Positions 24,732-34,000 are shown, counted from the stretch's first letter. The stretch: DNA of 64,000 nt from Limimaricola soesokkakensis (GCF_900172345.1 NZ_FWFY01000003.1:1-64000), one strand, 5' to 3'. The notes: a model not told the origin generated them from the letters alone. A program made the numbers and translations.

Positions 24732-25697
24732 TCAGTCGATATGAGACAGCACGTAATCGCGCACTTCAGGCGCGAAGCCCTCGGCTACGCGGCGGATGGC
24801 CGGAATGGCCTTCTCGCGGAAGGCGGCCACGTCGGGCTCGACCACCTCCATGCCTTCTTCTTTCAAGGTAGCGAGGATTTTCTCCTCGTTTTCACGGACC
24901 AGCTCGTCGCCCCAGCCGACGGCTTCGTCAATCGCTCCCTGAATCAGCGTGCGATCCTCGTCCGAAAGCCCAGCGTAGAATTCCTCGTTGATTAGCCAAT
25001 GAAAGAAGGAGTGCACATGCTGGGTGCGGTTCAGATAGTTCTGCACCTCGTAAAGGCGGCCGTTGTAGATCAGCGAAACCGGGTTTTCCTGCATGTCAAT
25101 CACCCCGGTCTGGAGCGACGTGTAGACCTCAGGCCAAGCGATCGGGCTCGGAAGTGCGCCGATTTCGCTCCAGATCTCGACCCAAGGCTCGATCTCCGGA
25201 AGCCTCAAACGCACGCCCTGCACATCGTCCGGGCCCTGAACCGGTTCGCGTGACGTGAGGTTTCGGGGGCTCCGCATGGACAGGCCGACCAACCGCAAGT
25301 TGCCATTGGCCACCAGCGCCTCGTTGATGAAACCCCCAATGTCGCCTTCGTAGACTTGGCGTGCTTGATCACTGCTGGAATAGACAAAGGGCAGGTCGGC
25401 CGCGGCATATTCAGGCGCGTAGAGGGTCATCGGCATCGAGCCACCGAGGGCGATCGTATACTCGCCGATGCTTGCACCCTCGAGGTGATCGCGCTCGCCT
25501 CCCACCTCCGTACCGAGCAAGGTGACCGTGTAGCGTCCGTCCGTCTCGTCCTCGATCTTCTCCTTCAGGCGTTCTCCCACTTGGAACATCTCGTGGCCCG
25601 GATCGACATGTAGCGCGATCGAGATTTCCTCGGCCATGAGTGGCGTTCCGGCAAAAGCAACGCCGGCCAGTAGTGCGGCGATGGCGGTCGATTTCAT
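24732..25697 (-). CDS. dctP: TRAP transporter substrate-binding protein, DctP type
   Basis: 321-residue periplasmic receptor with a signal peptide MKSTAIAALLAGVAFAGTPL cleaved near LMAEE. The DctP core shows VRLRLPEIEPWVEIWSEIGA, where the first Arg is the usual carboxylate clamp, and PIAWPEVYTSLQTGVIDMQE. The ligand is thus probably a carboxylate, fitting a sugar acid. GGGAGG lies eight bases before the ATG at 25697; the frame reaches five codons further but lacks a better site. First gene of the operon, reading away from the FadR-type regulator. Confidence 0.9.
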   Translation of the reverse strand: MKSTAIAALLAGVAFAGTPLMAEEISIALHVDPGHEMFQVGERLKEKIEDETDGRYTVTLLGTEVGGERDHLEGASIGEYTIALGGSMPMTLYAPEYAAADLPFVYSSSDQARQVYEGDIGGFINEALVANGNLRLVGLSMRSPRNLTSREPVQGPDDVQGVRLRLPEIEPWVEIWSEIGALPSPIAWPEVYTSLQTGVIDMQENPVSLIYNGRLYEVQNYLNRTQHVHSFFHWLINEEFYAGLSDEDRTLIQGAIDEAVGWGDELVRENEEKILATLKEEGMEVVEPDVAAFREKAIPAIRRVAEGFAPEVRDYVLSHID

Positions 25698-25773
25698 GTC
25701 TGTACCTCCCACAGCCGGCTCCGCGGCTGCCTCTCGTTCTGGTCACATCGAGGCGCCTCCAACGCCCCGTCGA

Positions 25774-25788
25774 ACTGGTCATACCAGT
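25774..25788. promoter_or_regulatory. FadR/GntR-type operator, perfect palindrome
   Basis: ACTGGTCATACCAGT is a perfect dyad with six-base arms around CAT and contains the FadR-subfamily core TGGT-N3-ACCA. It lies 77 bases before dctP and 90 bases before the regulator gene, in the shared promoter region. The regulator very likely binds here. Confidence 0.8.
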
Positions 25789-25792
25789 AGAC

Positions 25793-25803
25793 CGTATGAC
25801 CTG
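25793..25803 (-). promoter_or_regulatory. Second, degenerate GntR half-operator
   Basis: On the minus strand GGTCATACG repeats the core of the palindrome at 25774-25788, inverted and centred 16 bases away. GGTCATAC (25778-25785) and GTATGACC (25794-25801) form an inverted repeat. It may let two regulator dimers bind side by side. Confidence 0.5.
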
Positions 25804-25877
25804 TTGCATTCGTGAGTGAATGATGATGATCTTGTCAAGGCATTCTTCGACGGATGCGAAAGACATTGGAGGGTGCC

Positions 25878-26648
25878 ATGGCGGGGATCAGTGACGGGAG
25901 CCGAACGGGGCAGGGTGACGGGCGCCGGATCGTTCGCCGCCGGCGTATGCACGAAGATCTCGTCGAGATGCTGGCCACTGACATCTGCGACGGGGTCTAC
26001 CCGGTCGGCGATTGTCTGCCCTCGGAACGTGCTCTCATGGAGGAATTCGGCGTATCGCGATTGACGGTCCGCGAGGCCACTGCCGCCCTCGAGGCGCGGG
26101 GATTGATCGAAACCCGGCCCGGTTCACGCGCACGCGTGTGTGGCCCACGCACTGACTTCCTGCTCACTATGTTGTCACAGACCGCAACGTTCTACCTGCG
26201 GCAACCCGGCGGCCTAACCTCGTTCTCCGAAGTGCGGCAGCTTGTGGAGACGGGAGTGGTCCGCCTCGCCGCGCAGCGTGCGACGAAGCAGGATATTCAG
26301 GATCTTAAGGAACGGCTCGACGCGAACCGCGCGGCAATCGGCGATACCGCGCAGTTCGGCGCGACCGATATGGAATTCCACGCAGCGATTGCTGCTATTG
26401 TCGGCAATCCGATCCTGTCCGGTTTTTTCCGCGCACTTGACAGGTGGCTTCAGGAGGTGCGCACGACCAGCCTCAGATTGGATGGTCAAACCGAAACGGC
26501 CTATCGCGCCCATGTCGAGATTTACGAGGCGATTGCCGCGAAGGACCCTGATCGCGCGGATCGTGCCATGCGGCATCACCTTGAACAGCTGCAAAGCATC
26601 TATCCCGAGGCACTTGCTGCTGATGCTGACAAGGACAGCGCGGCATGA
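25878..26648 (+). CDS. FadR-subfamily GntR transcriptional regulator
   Basis: 256 residues. The N-terminal winged helix has IVRRRRMHEDLVEMLATDIC, then LPSERALMEEFGVSRLTVREA as the helix-turn-helix. A helical FCD effector domain follows (about 90-245) with Asp/His positions in TDMEFHAAIAAIVGNPIL and YRAHVEIYEAI that commonly bind a metal and a carboxylate ligand. GGAGGG five bases before the ATG at 25878 favours it over an ATG at 25854. It is divergent from the TRAP/acid-sugar operon and very probably represses it until the sugar acid or an intermediate binds. Confidence 0.88.
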   Translation: MAGISDGSRTGQGDGRRIVRRRRMHEDLVEMLATDICDGVYPVGDCLPSERALMEEFGVSRLTVREATAALEARGLIETRPGSRARVCGPRTDFLLTMLSQTATFYLRQPGGLTSFSEVRQLVETGVVRLAAQRATKQDIQDLKERLDANRAAIGDTAQFGATDMEFHAAIAAIVGNPILSGFFRALDRWLQEVRTTSLRLDGQTETAYRAHVEIYEAIAAKDPDRADRAMRHHLEQLQSIYPEALAADADKDSAA

Positions 26649-26763
26649 GGGACGCGGTCCTAACAGGCTGCTGAAGAAGTCAGGTTTGAGGAACGTTGTT
26701 CCTGCCGGCGCGATCTGAAGGCGGGGCTCGGCGGCAACAAGGCCGGGTTTTTTGGCTGCTCCG
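26649..26763. other. Junction segment with a possible old IS end
   Basis: Between the regulator stop and the IS3-family element. AACAGGCTGCTGAAGAAGTC at about 26664 resembles the outer end of IS1182-like or related elements, but no transposase or second end is visible. No gene seen. Confidence 0.35.
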
Positions 26764-26836
26764 TGTCCGTCGTCAGATGATTTGGGACACGATGGCCTGA
26801 TGTTGACCGGAGGGTCTGGCTCGTTCGGGTTTCGGT

Positions 26837-27817
26837 TCATGCCGCCGTCTGGCGATGCAGCGAACGGCGCTTTTCGATGGTCCTGGCTTTGATCTCCTTT
26901 CGTCGATTGAGGATGGTGTCGGCCCTGCCGAGATAGACGTCGACAGGGGCGAGATTGCCGAGGCTCTCGTGATAGCGGTGATGGTTGTAGTGGTCGACGA
27001 AAGCCGCCACGGCCTCTTCGAGCGCCCCGGGCAGGTAGTAGTTCTCGAGCAGGATGCGGTTCTTCAGGGTCTGGTGCCAGCGTTCGATCTTGCCTTGGGT
27101 CTGGGGGTGGTTCGGGGCGCCGCGAACATGGTCCATGCCTTTGTCACCGAGCCAACCGGCCAGTTCCCCGGAGATGTAGCTGCTGCCATTGTCGCTGAGC
27201 AGCCGGGGCCGGTGGGCGACGGTAGCCCGATCGCAGCCCGAGGCGACCAGCGCATCTTCCAGCGTCGCGGTCACATCCGCCGCTTTCATCGTCGTGCAGA
27301 GCCGCCAGGCGACGACGTAGCGGCTGTAGTCGTCGAGGATGGTCGAGAGGTAGAACCAGCCCCAGCCGATGACCATCAGATAGGTGAAGTCGGTCTGCCA
27401 GAGCTGGTTTGGCCGGGTCGTCTTCTCGTGGAACTCGTCCGCCGCCTTGATCACCACGAAGGCCGGGCTGGTGATCAGGTCGTGGGCCTTTAGAACCCTG
27501 TAAACGCTGGCCTCGGACACGAAGTAGCGCCGGGTGTCGGTGAAGCGGGCGGCGAGCTCCCGGGGTGACAGCTCGGGCTGCTCCAGGGCCAGATCGACGA
27601 TCTGCTCGCGCACCTTATCGGGAATCCGGTTCCAGACCCGGCTCGGTCGCGAGGGCCGGTCCTCGAGCCCGGCGGGGCCAAGCGACACGTAGCGATCATA
27701 CCAACGGTAGAAGCTCGTGCGCGGCACGCCGATCATGTCGAGGGTCCGCTTCGCCGGCAGGTGTGAGCGTTCCACCTGCCGGATGATCTCGAGCTTCTCG
27801 GAAGCGGGATATCTCAT
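26837..27817 (-). CDS. IS3-family transposase OrfB
   Basis: 326-residue integrase-core transposase. The N-terminal helix-turn-helix segment (LPAKRTLDMIGVPRTSFYRW) and HTH_21-like region precede the DDE catalytic core: Asp in WQTDFTYLMV, Asp in LLSDNGSSYISG, Glu in TQGKIERWHQTLKN. The ATG at 27817 overlaps the orfA stop as ATGA; IS3 elements normally make an OrfAB fusion by -1 frameshifting upstream of that overlap. OrfB itself looks intact, while OrfA does not. Confidence 0.87.
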   Translation of the reverse strand: MRYPASEKLEIIRQVERSHLPAKRTLDMIGVPRTSFYRWYDRYVSLGPAGLEDRPSRPSRVWNRIPDKVREQIVDLALEQPELSPRELAARFTDTRRYFVSEASVYRVLKAHDLITSPAFVVIKAADEFHEKTTRPNQLWQTDFTYLMVIGWGWFYLSTILDDYSRYVVAWRLCTTMKAADVTATLEDALVASGCDRATVAHRPRLLSDNGSSYISGELAGWLGDKGMDHVRGAPNHPQTQGKIERWHQTLKNRILLENYYLPGALEEAVAAFVDHYNHHRYHESLGNLAPVDVYLGRADTILNRRKEIKARTIEKRRSLHRQTAA

Positions 27818-28225
27818 GCCTCGTCTCCCCCATCCCCGAGCATGCTTTTTTTGAGCAAGCGGTTCTCCAGGGTGAGATCGGCCACCGCCTCCTTCAGCGC
27901 CGAGGCCTCGTGCCGCAGCTCCCTGACCTCGGGGCTGGTGGCCTGGCGGGCCGTGTCGCCCGCGAGCCGCTTCTTGCCGGCCTCGAGGAACTCCTTCGAC
28001 CAGCTGTAATAGAGGCTCGTGGCAATCCCCTCGCGCCGGCAGAGCTCGGCATTCGCCATTGTCGCTCGGACCGATGGCGCGACATGGCTCATTGTCCTCG
28101 CCGCGCAGCCCATCCAGAACGATGCGGATCTTCTCCTCGGCCGAATGGTGCTTCCGCGTGCGCCGACGGATGTCCTTCACCAGCGACTCCGCCGTCGATC
28201 TGGCTGTTCCGGGTTTCTGTCTCAT
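27814..28225 (-). pseudogene. IS3-family OrfA, frameshifted
   Basis: The N-terminal part (MRQKPGTARSTAESLVKDIR and the HTH start to GLRGEDN) is in one frame; the rest (AELCRREGIATSLYYSWSK to LLKKSMLGDGGDEA, including the leucine-zipper region) is in another. At the break, near 28050-28090, GACAATG occurs twice 33 bases apart, as if a short duplication had been added, and the frame is lost. Without an intact OrfA the element probably cannot move by itself, unless translation restarts at an internal ATG. Confidence 0.7.
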
Positions 28226-28309
28226 CTCCACTCCTCGGTGGTTACGATGAGCCAGAAACCCTCCGTTACAAAATCAACTCAGATGTCCCAGAGGCGCTGA
28301 CGGGGGACA

Positions 28310-28564
28310 ACCCGGTATAGCGCGGTATTATCTCTTCTATACCGGTATACCTGATCCAATACCTACATTCCTGATCCAACTCCGGCCGGGTTGATTGCAT
28401 GGTATCCGATCGAAGATACTTGAGGATACCGTGGTAGCGCATGATGCTCGGGCCCTCGGAATAGAGGCCGCCACAGCTGGAATAGCTACGGAATCGGGCG
28501 ATCTTCTTGCTCTTCGTCAGGCCGCGGCCATTCTGATATCATCATGGGTAGGCAGGGAGGATAC
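28310..28564. repeat. Palindrome-rich low-GC gap
   Basis: No supported gene. Repeated GGTAT/ATACC motifs: TATACCGGTATA (28338-28349) is a perfect 12-base palindrome, GGTATACC (28344-28351) overlaps it, and GGTATAG (about 28314) pairs with CTATACC (about 28337). This looks like a regulator-binding cluster whose gene may have been lost when the IS3 element arrived. A minus-strand open frame crosses the gap, but no family is recognised. Confidence 0.4.
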
Positions 28565-28915
28565 ATGATGGGCTATGAGCCGCTACTCACTCTCGTCTCT
28601 GCGATCTTCACTGCCGGTGTGCTGGTGTACCTGTGGTACGTCGTGCGCTCGGGCGCGCGAAAACGCGGCAACCCAGAGCTCGCGGCGAAAGCTATGCGCG
28701 AGCCGCCGTTTCATCGTCTGCTCGATCTCGGACTGGAGGAGACGCTGCACCTCAAGAAGAACCCCGCGAATGCGCAGCGGCTGCAAGCCTCGATCACTCA
28801 GCTCAACGCAGGCGCCGGGGCTTCCGAGGGTACCGGGACAGCTCACGAAAAGCGGAAAGGGTTGCTCAACCTACTGCCAGGCTGGGAGCCCCTTCCTGAC
28901 GACGACCGCACCTGA
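28565..28915 (+). CDS. Small single-helix membrane protein, unknown
   Basis: 116 residues, not recognised. One clear membrane helix near the N-terminus (LLTLVSAIFTAGVLVYLWYV) is followed by a basic stretch and a soluble, mostly helical tail rich in Ala, Leu and charged residues. GGGAGG lies four bases before the ATG at 28565 (a second ATG follows directly), a good ribosome site. It stands alone between two insertion sequences, convergent with the next pair of genes. Could be an accessory-island gene; no function is proposed. Confidence 0.55.
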   Translation: MMGYEPLLTLVSAIFTAGVLVYLWYVVRSGARKRGNPELAAKAMREPPFHRLLDLGLEETLHLKKNPANAQRLQASITQLNAGAGASEGTGTAHEKRKGLLNLLPGWEPLPDDDRT

Positions 28916-28920
28916 ACAGT

Positions 28921-29226
28921 TCAGTTAAAGTCCGTCTCCATCAGGAGATCGACGAGATCCGAGACCGGAACGCTGACCTCATCACGCCGGCCGTCGAAGA
29001 CGTAGGCCGCACGCATGAGGAAGAGGTCGTCGAGGGCAACCTCGATCCGTTCGATCGAACCGCCGATCTGCTCGGTGGCCACTGGGTCGTCGGCGAAATT
29101 CTCCTCGTCCCAATCGGCAACACGCTCTGCGATCGCGCGCCGCCGGGTGGTCTCGGCCTTATCCATCAAATGGGCGAGCTCGGAGGTCTTGAGCGTCAGA
29201 GCCTCGAAGGGTTCGCCACTGCTCAT
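28921..29226 (-). CDS. Hypothetical protein, partner of the zinc-ribbon gene
   Basis: 101 residues, acidic, largely helical, no membrane segment or known motif. It starts with an ATGA overlap on the stop of the Cys-rich gene upstream, so the two are translated together. It ends five bases from the stop of the small membrane protein gene facing it. Not recognised. Confidence 0.55.
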   Translation of the reverse strand: MSSGEPFEALTLKTSELAHLMDKAETTRRRAIAERVADWDEENFADDPVATEQIGGSIERIEVALDDLFLMRAAYVFDGRRDEVSVPVSDLVDLLMETDFN

Positions 29227-29480
29227 GTCAGGGGCTCGAAGCGGCCGTGTCCATTGGCAAGGAAGAAGACGACCCTGTCACACCCAACACAGCGACACGG
29301 CTCCTCGCGTCCGAGCAGGCTGCACTCGGCGCCGCGGGTCGCCGCCAGCTCGACGGGGCTGACCTCGAGTACGGTCCCGCACTTGCGGCACCAAGAGCGT
29401 ACGCGGACGCCCTCGGCGGCCATTGCATGGAGCGTTGCGAAGCGGCGTGGCATGATACGAGGCTGACTTCCCTTAGGCAT
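29223..29480 (-). CDS. Small Cys-rich zinc-ribbon-like protein
   Basis: 85 residues from the ATG at 29480. Two cysteine pairs, SWCRKCGTV and CRCVGCDRV, with one more Cys between, could form a zinc ribbon; the tail VVFFLANGHGRFEPL is hydrophobic. An internal ATG at 29453 is an alternative start. It is coupled by ATGA to the next gene. The protein could be a nucleic-acid-binding or chaperone-like factor, but nothing fixes its role. The adjacent IS5-family element lies only about 60 bases upstream and may have removed its natural promoter. Confidence 0.55.
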   Translation of the reverse strand: MPKGSQPRIMPRRFATLHAMAAEGVRVRSWCRKCGTVLEVSPVELAATRGAECSLLGREEPCRCVGCDRVVFFLANGHGRFEPLT

Positions 29481-29542
29481 CCATATGGCTTGACGCAGTC
29501 GGCGGCTCCCGTCAATGTTCTTTTTATGTTCTGTATGGGGAT

Positions 29543-30593
29543 GGCGATGTTGCACAAAGCAGCCTCGGGCATGACTGCCCCCTTTCCCGCATTTCTTCAG
29601 CGGACGGCTTCGATCTCGGCCCTGCCGAGGGCCGAGAAGCGGTTCATGATGGCGATGCGGATCTGGATTTCGGCGGTTTGGCGGTCAGGATCTCGTGACA
29701 TGATCCTCTCGCCGAAGAGCTTCAGGCAGTTCATCATGGCCTCGACCCGACTTCGGACGTGATAGCCGGTCCACTTCTTCCAGAGCGTCCGGCCCAAGCG
29801 TCTGGTTGCCCGCAGGATCTCGTTTCGCGCGGTGGCAGCGAAGCAGTCTTCTTTCCAGGCACGGCCATTGCGCCGGATTGGTATGACAGCGTCGGCACCT
29901 CGATCGATGATGGCGCCATGGCAGCGGCGCGTGTCGTAAGCGCCATCCGCGGTGACCACGCCGATCGTCTCCTCCGGGGGGATCTGCGCCAGCAGCTCCG
30001 GCAGCAGCGGGCTGTCGCCTTGGCGGCTCGAGGTGAACTCGACTGCGCGCACGTCCCCGGTGCCCGCGTCCATGGCAATATGAACCTTTCTCCATTGCCT
30101 GCGACGTGACGGGCCATGCTTGCGGGCCTGCCACTCACCATCACCGCGGAACTTGATGCCGGTGCTGTCGACGAGCAGGTTCAGCGGCTGTCCTGATGCG
30201 CGATACGGGACCTGCACCGCGATCCGCGCCTGCCGGCGACACAGCGTCGAATAGTCCGGAACCGGCCAATCCAGCCCCGCCATCTGGATCAGGCTCTCGA
30301 TCAGCCCGACCGTCTGCCGGAGCGGAAGCCCGAAGAGCACTTTCAGGGTGAGGCATGTCTGGATCGCAGCGTCTGAGAAGGTCTCGGGCCGCCCACGCCT
30401 GCCGGTCTTGCCGGCGTGCCAGACCATCTCGGGGTCGAACCAGACCGACAGCGAGCCGCGCTTGCGCAGCGCCGCGTTGTAGTCGGACCAGTTCATCGTG
30501 CGATAGCGGGTCGGGGAAGGCTTCGGCATGCCCTCGAGCTAACCCTCAGGGCGCGCCCAGTGAATCCCCATCACCGATATGTGCAACAGCGCC
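29543..30593 (-). mobile_element. IS5-family insertion sequence (IS427-like ends)
   Basis: About 1.05 kb. Left end GGCGATGTTGCACA (29543-29556) and the complement of the right end GGCGCTGTTGCACA (30580-30593) are near-identical inverted repeats of the GTTGCACA type seen in IS427-group elements. It carries one transposase. The exact outer base and target duplication cannot be fixed: AT flanks both sides. It abuts the truncated hsdS. Confidence 0.82.
29597..30529 (-). CDS. IS5-family transposase
   Basis: 310-residue DDE transposase. An N-terminal DUF772-type domain (MNWSDYNAALRKRGSLSVWF; FSDAAIQTCLTLKVLFGLPL) precedes the catalytic core, with Asp in NLLVDSTGIKFRG, Asp in VVTADGAYDTRRC and Glu in HVRSRVEAMMNCLKLFGERI. 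It looks complete, so the element may be active. Met-12 is an alternative start. Confidence 0.88.
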   Translation of the reverse strand: MPKPSPTRYRTMNWSDYNAALRKRGSLSVWFDPEMVWHAGKTGRRGRPETFSDAAIQTCLTLKVLFGLPLRQTVGLIESLIQMAGLDWPVPDYSTLCRRQARIAVQVPYRASGQPLNLLVDSTGIKFRGDGEWQARKHGPSRRRQWRKVHIAMDAGTGDVRAVEFTSSRQGDSPLLPELLAQIPPEETIGVVTADGAYDTRRCHGAIIDRGADAVIPIRRNGRAWKEDCFAATARNEILRATRRLGRTLWKKWTGYHVRSRVEAMMNCLKLFGERIMSRDPDRQTAEIQIRIAIMNRFSALGRAEIEAVR

Positions 30594-31075
30594 ATGTCGA
30601 TGTCTACCCGCCAAACTCGATATATCTTATTGGGATTGGGGGTACACTGGGAAAGGCTAACATCAGTAGAGTCGCGGCAAGTTGCAATCAGCAATTCAAC
30701 GTAATAGAGGCAGTCAGAAATTTTTCACCTGAATGGATTCTCACCTGGTTGAATTCATCGAGGGAACTAATCTTCAATCAGACCGACTATACTACAATGC
30801 CGATTATGAATCAGGCAAAAACAAAGCGCCTTCCAATTCCGGTGCCCCCACTTTCTGAACAAGTTTTCATGCTGGCAGAAATATCCAGATTCCGGGCGAA
30901 AATATCGTCGGCCATTTCGCTCAAGAAAGACCAGATCGCCGCGCTCAAGGAGTACAAAACAAGCCTGATCAACGCGGCGGTCACAGGCAAGATTCAGGTC
31001 ACATCCGACAGTTTGCATGAAACGGGCCAGGACATGGATGCCTGTTCCGAACTGAAGTTGAACGAGTACGCGTAA
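30594..31075 (+). pseudogene. hsdS: Truncated type I restriction specificity subunit, HsdS
   Basis: Only the last ~160 codons remain, open directly from the IS5 end. The second target-recognition domain's hallmark IYLIGIGGTLGKANI and SCNQQFNVI are present, then MPIMNQAKTKRLPIPVPPL and SEQ, and the conserved coiled coil ending LKEYKTSLINAAVTGKIQV. The first recognition domain and all of hsdM are absent, so no functional methylase or specificity subunit can be made from here. The stretch is clearly poorer in GC than its neighbours, as often in horizontally acquired hsdS. It ends 10 bases before hsdR. Confidence 0.85.
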
Positions 31076-31085
31076 GGAAGCGGTT

Positions 31086-34000
31086 ATGAATATTGCGGTC
31101 AGCAACACCAAGGAAATCGCGCTGGAACAGGCCATCGAGCGGCGCCTGACCGGCACCATCTCCGAGGAGCTGGCCGCGGGCGCCACGGCTCCCGGCCCGT
31201 ATCGCATTGGCCGCCCGACCGACTTCGACGCGCAGTTGGCGATCGACACCGCGCTGTTCTGGGAGTTCCTCGAGACCACCCAGGGCAAAGCGCTTGCGAA
31301 GCTCAAGACCCGCAATCCCGCCGATTGGCAGGCCAAGATCCTTGGCCAGTTCGACAAGCTCGTGAAGCGCAAGGGTCTGCTGCATGTGCTAAAGAAGGGC
31401 CTGCCTGTCGACGACGCGCATTTCACCCTCATGTACCCTGCGCCGCTCGCCAGTTCGGCGCAGAGGGTGCATGATAACTTCGCCGCCAATATCTGGAGCG
31501 TGACCCGGCAGGTCCGCCACAACCTGGCGAACGCAAACGAGTCCGTGGACATGGTGCTGTTCCTGAACGGGCTGCCCATCGTCACGCTGGAACTGAAGAA
31601 TCCCTGGACCGGCCAGACTGCCCGCTATCACGGGCGCAAGCAGTACCGGGATCGGGACGCCTCGCAGCCGCTACTGCAATTCGGCCGAGCCTTGGTGCAC
31701 ATGACCGCGGATCAGGACGAGGTCTGGATGGCAACGAAGCTGTCCGGCACGTCGACATACTTCTTGCCCTTCAACAAGGGGCACAATGAAGGGGCGGGCA
31801 ACCCGCCCAACCCGAATGGTCACAAGACGTCCTATCTCTGGGAAGAAGTCTTCGCGCCCGCCAGCATGGCCGGCATCATCCAGCATTTTGTTCTGCTCGA
31901 GGGCAAGTCCACCGACCTGTTGGCGAAGAAGACTCTCATCTTCCCGCGTTACCACCAGCTCGACGTGGTGCGGAGGCTGCTGACGCATGCTGCGGAGCAC
32001 GGTGTCGGGCACAGCTACCTGGTCCAGCACTCAGCCGGCTCCGGAAAGTCGAACAGCGTCACCTGGGCGGCCTATCAGCTGATCGAAACCTATCCCGAGC
32101 GCGCCGATCTTCCCGGCGCGAAGGCCGTCGATGCGCCGCTCTTCGACAGCGTGATCGTGGTCACCGATCGACGCTTGCTGGACAAGCAGCTGCGGGACAA
32201 CATCAAGGACTTCTCCGAGGTCAAGAACATCGTCGCTCCGGCGATGCGCTCGGCCGACCTGAAGGCTGCGCTGGAAAGCGGCAAGAAGATCATCATCACG
32301 ACGATCCAGAAGTTTCCTTTCATCATCGAAGGGATTTCCGACCTGAGCGACAAGCGCTTCGCCGTGATTATTGACGAAGCCCACAGCGGGCAGAGCGGCC
32401 TTGCGCATGACAAGATGAACCAGGCCATGGGCGGCGGCGAAGAGTCCGACATCGAGGATGCCCAGGACAAGATCCTGGCCGCCATGCAGGCCCGCAAGAT
32501 GCGTGGCAACGCGTCCTACTTCGCATTCACGGCGACACCGAAGAACACGACGTTGGAGAAGTTCGGGACCAAGCAGCCGGATGGGCGCTTCAGGCCTTTC
32601 CATCTCTACAGCATGAAGCAGGCCATCGAGGAAGGCTTCATCCTGGACGTCTTGGCGAACTACACGACTTACAAAAGCTACTACGAGATCCAAAAGTCGA
32701 TCGAGGACAACCCACTCTTCGACACCGCCAAGGCCCAGAAGAAGCTCCGCGCGCATGTCGAACGCAGCCCGCAGACGATCAGCACCAAGGCCGAGATCAT
32801 GGTCGAGGACTTCATCGCCAATGTCGTCAATGCCAAGAAGCTGCGAGGCAAGGGCAAGGGGATGATCGTCACGCAGGACATCGAGACGGCCATTCTCTAT
32901 TACAAGGCAGTCCAGGCGCACCTGGAAGCACGGGGCAACCCGTTCAAGGCACTGGTCGCCTTTTCGGGCGAGAAGGAGATCAAGGGGAACAAGTACTCCG
33001 AGGCCGAGATGAATGGCTTTCCGGAGGACAAGACCCGGGAGCATTTCGACAAGGATGAGTATCGACTACTTGTCGTGGCCAACAAGTACCTGACCGGTTT
33101 CGACCAGCCGAAGCTTTGCGCGATGTACGTCGACAAGAAGCTGCAACACGTCTTGGCCGTACAGGCCCTGTCCCGGCTCAATCGCTCGGCCCCGAAGCTC
33201 GGCAAGCGCACGGAGGACCTTTTCGTTCTCGACTTCTTCAACAGCGTCGAGGACATCAAGGCGGCGTTCGATCCGTTCTTTACGGTCACGACGCTGTCCG
33301 AGGCCACGGATGTCAACGTCCTGCATGAATTGAAGGCCACGCTGGACGATGCCGGGGTCTACGAGTGGTCGGAAGTCGAAGAGTTTTGCACGCGGTATTT
33401 TGGCGGGGAGGACTCGCAGGCGCTGAGCCCGTTGCTGGACGTTTCGGCGGAGCGCTTCAACAGCGAGCTTGAGCTCGAAGACCCAGAGAAGATCGATTTC
33501 AAGATCAAGGCCAGGCAGTTCGTTAAGATCTACGGGCAGATGGCATCGATCATGCCGTTCGAAGTCCTGGCCTGGGAAAAGCTTTTCTGGTTTCTGAAGT
33601 TCCTGATCCCCAAGCTGAAGGTCCAGGACCCAGATCGGGACGCGCTGGACGCGCTTCTGGAGGCGGTCGACCTGTCTTCCTACGGGCTGGAACGGACTAA
33701 GCTAAACCACGGCATTGGCCTTGATGCCTCCGAGGCAGAGATGGACCCGCAGAATCCCAATCCGCGGGGCTACAGGGAGGGAGACACCCAGGAAGACCCC
33801 CTCGAAGAGATCATCCGCAGTTTCAATGAGCGGTGGTTCCAGGGGTGGAGCGCGACGCCTGAGGAACAGCGCGTGAAGTTCCTCAATCTCGTCAGTGCCG
33901 TTCAGGCCCATGCCGATTACGAAGAGAAGTACAAGTCGAACCCCGATCCCTACGCTCGAGATCTCGCCTTCGATAAGATCATGAGGGAAGTCATGCTGCG

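Larger units (their letters stand above)
26764..28309 (-). mobile_element. IS3-family insertion sequence
   Basis: About 1546 bp. The ends are imperfect inverted repeats: both begin TGTCC, share CGTCAG six to eight bases in, then TGGGACA; a second shared block (GGAGGGT...CTGGCTC) follows further in. It contains overlapping orfA and orfB. The flanking bases (CTCCG left, ACCCG right) give no clean target duplication, so one side may have been lost or rearranged after insertion. Confidence 0.8.
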
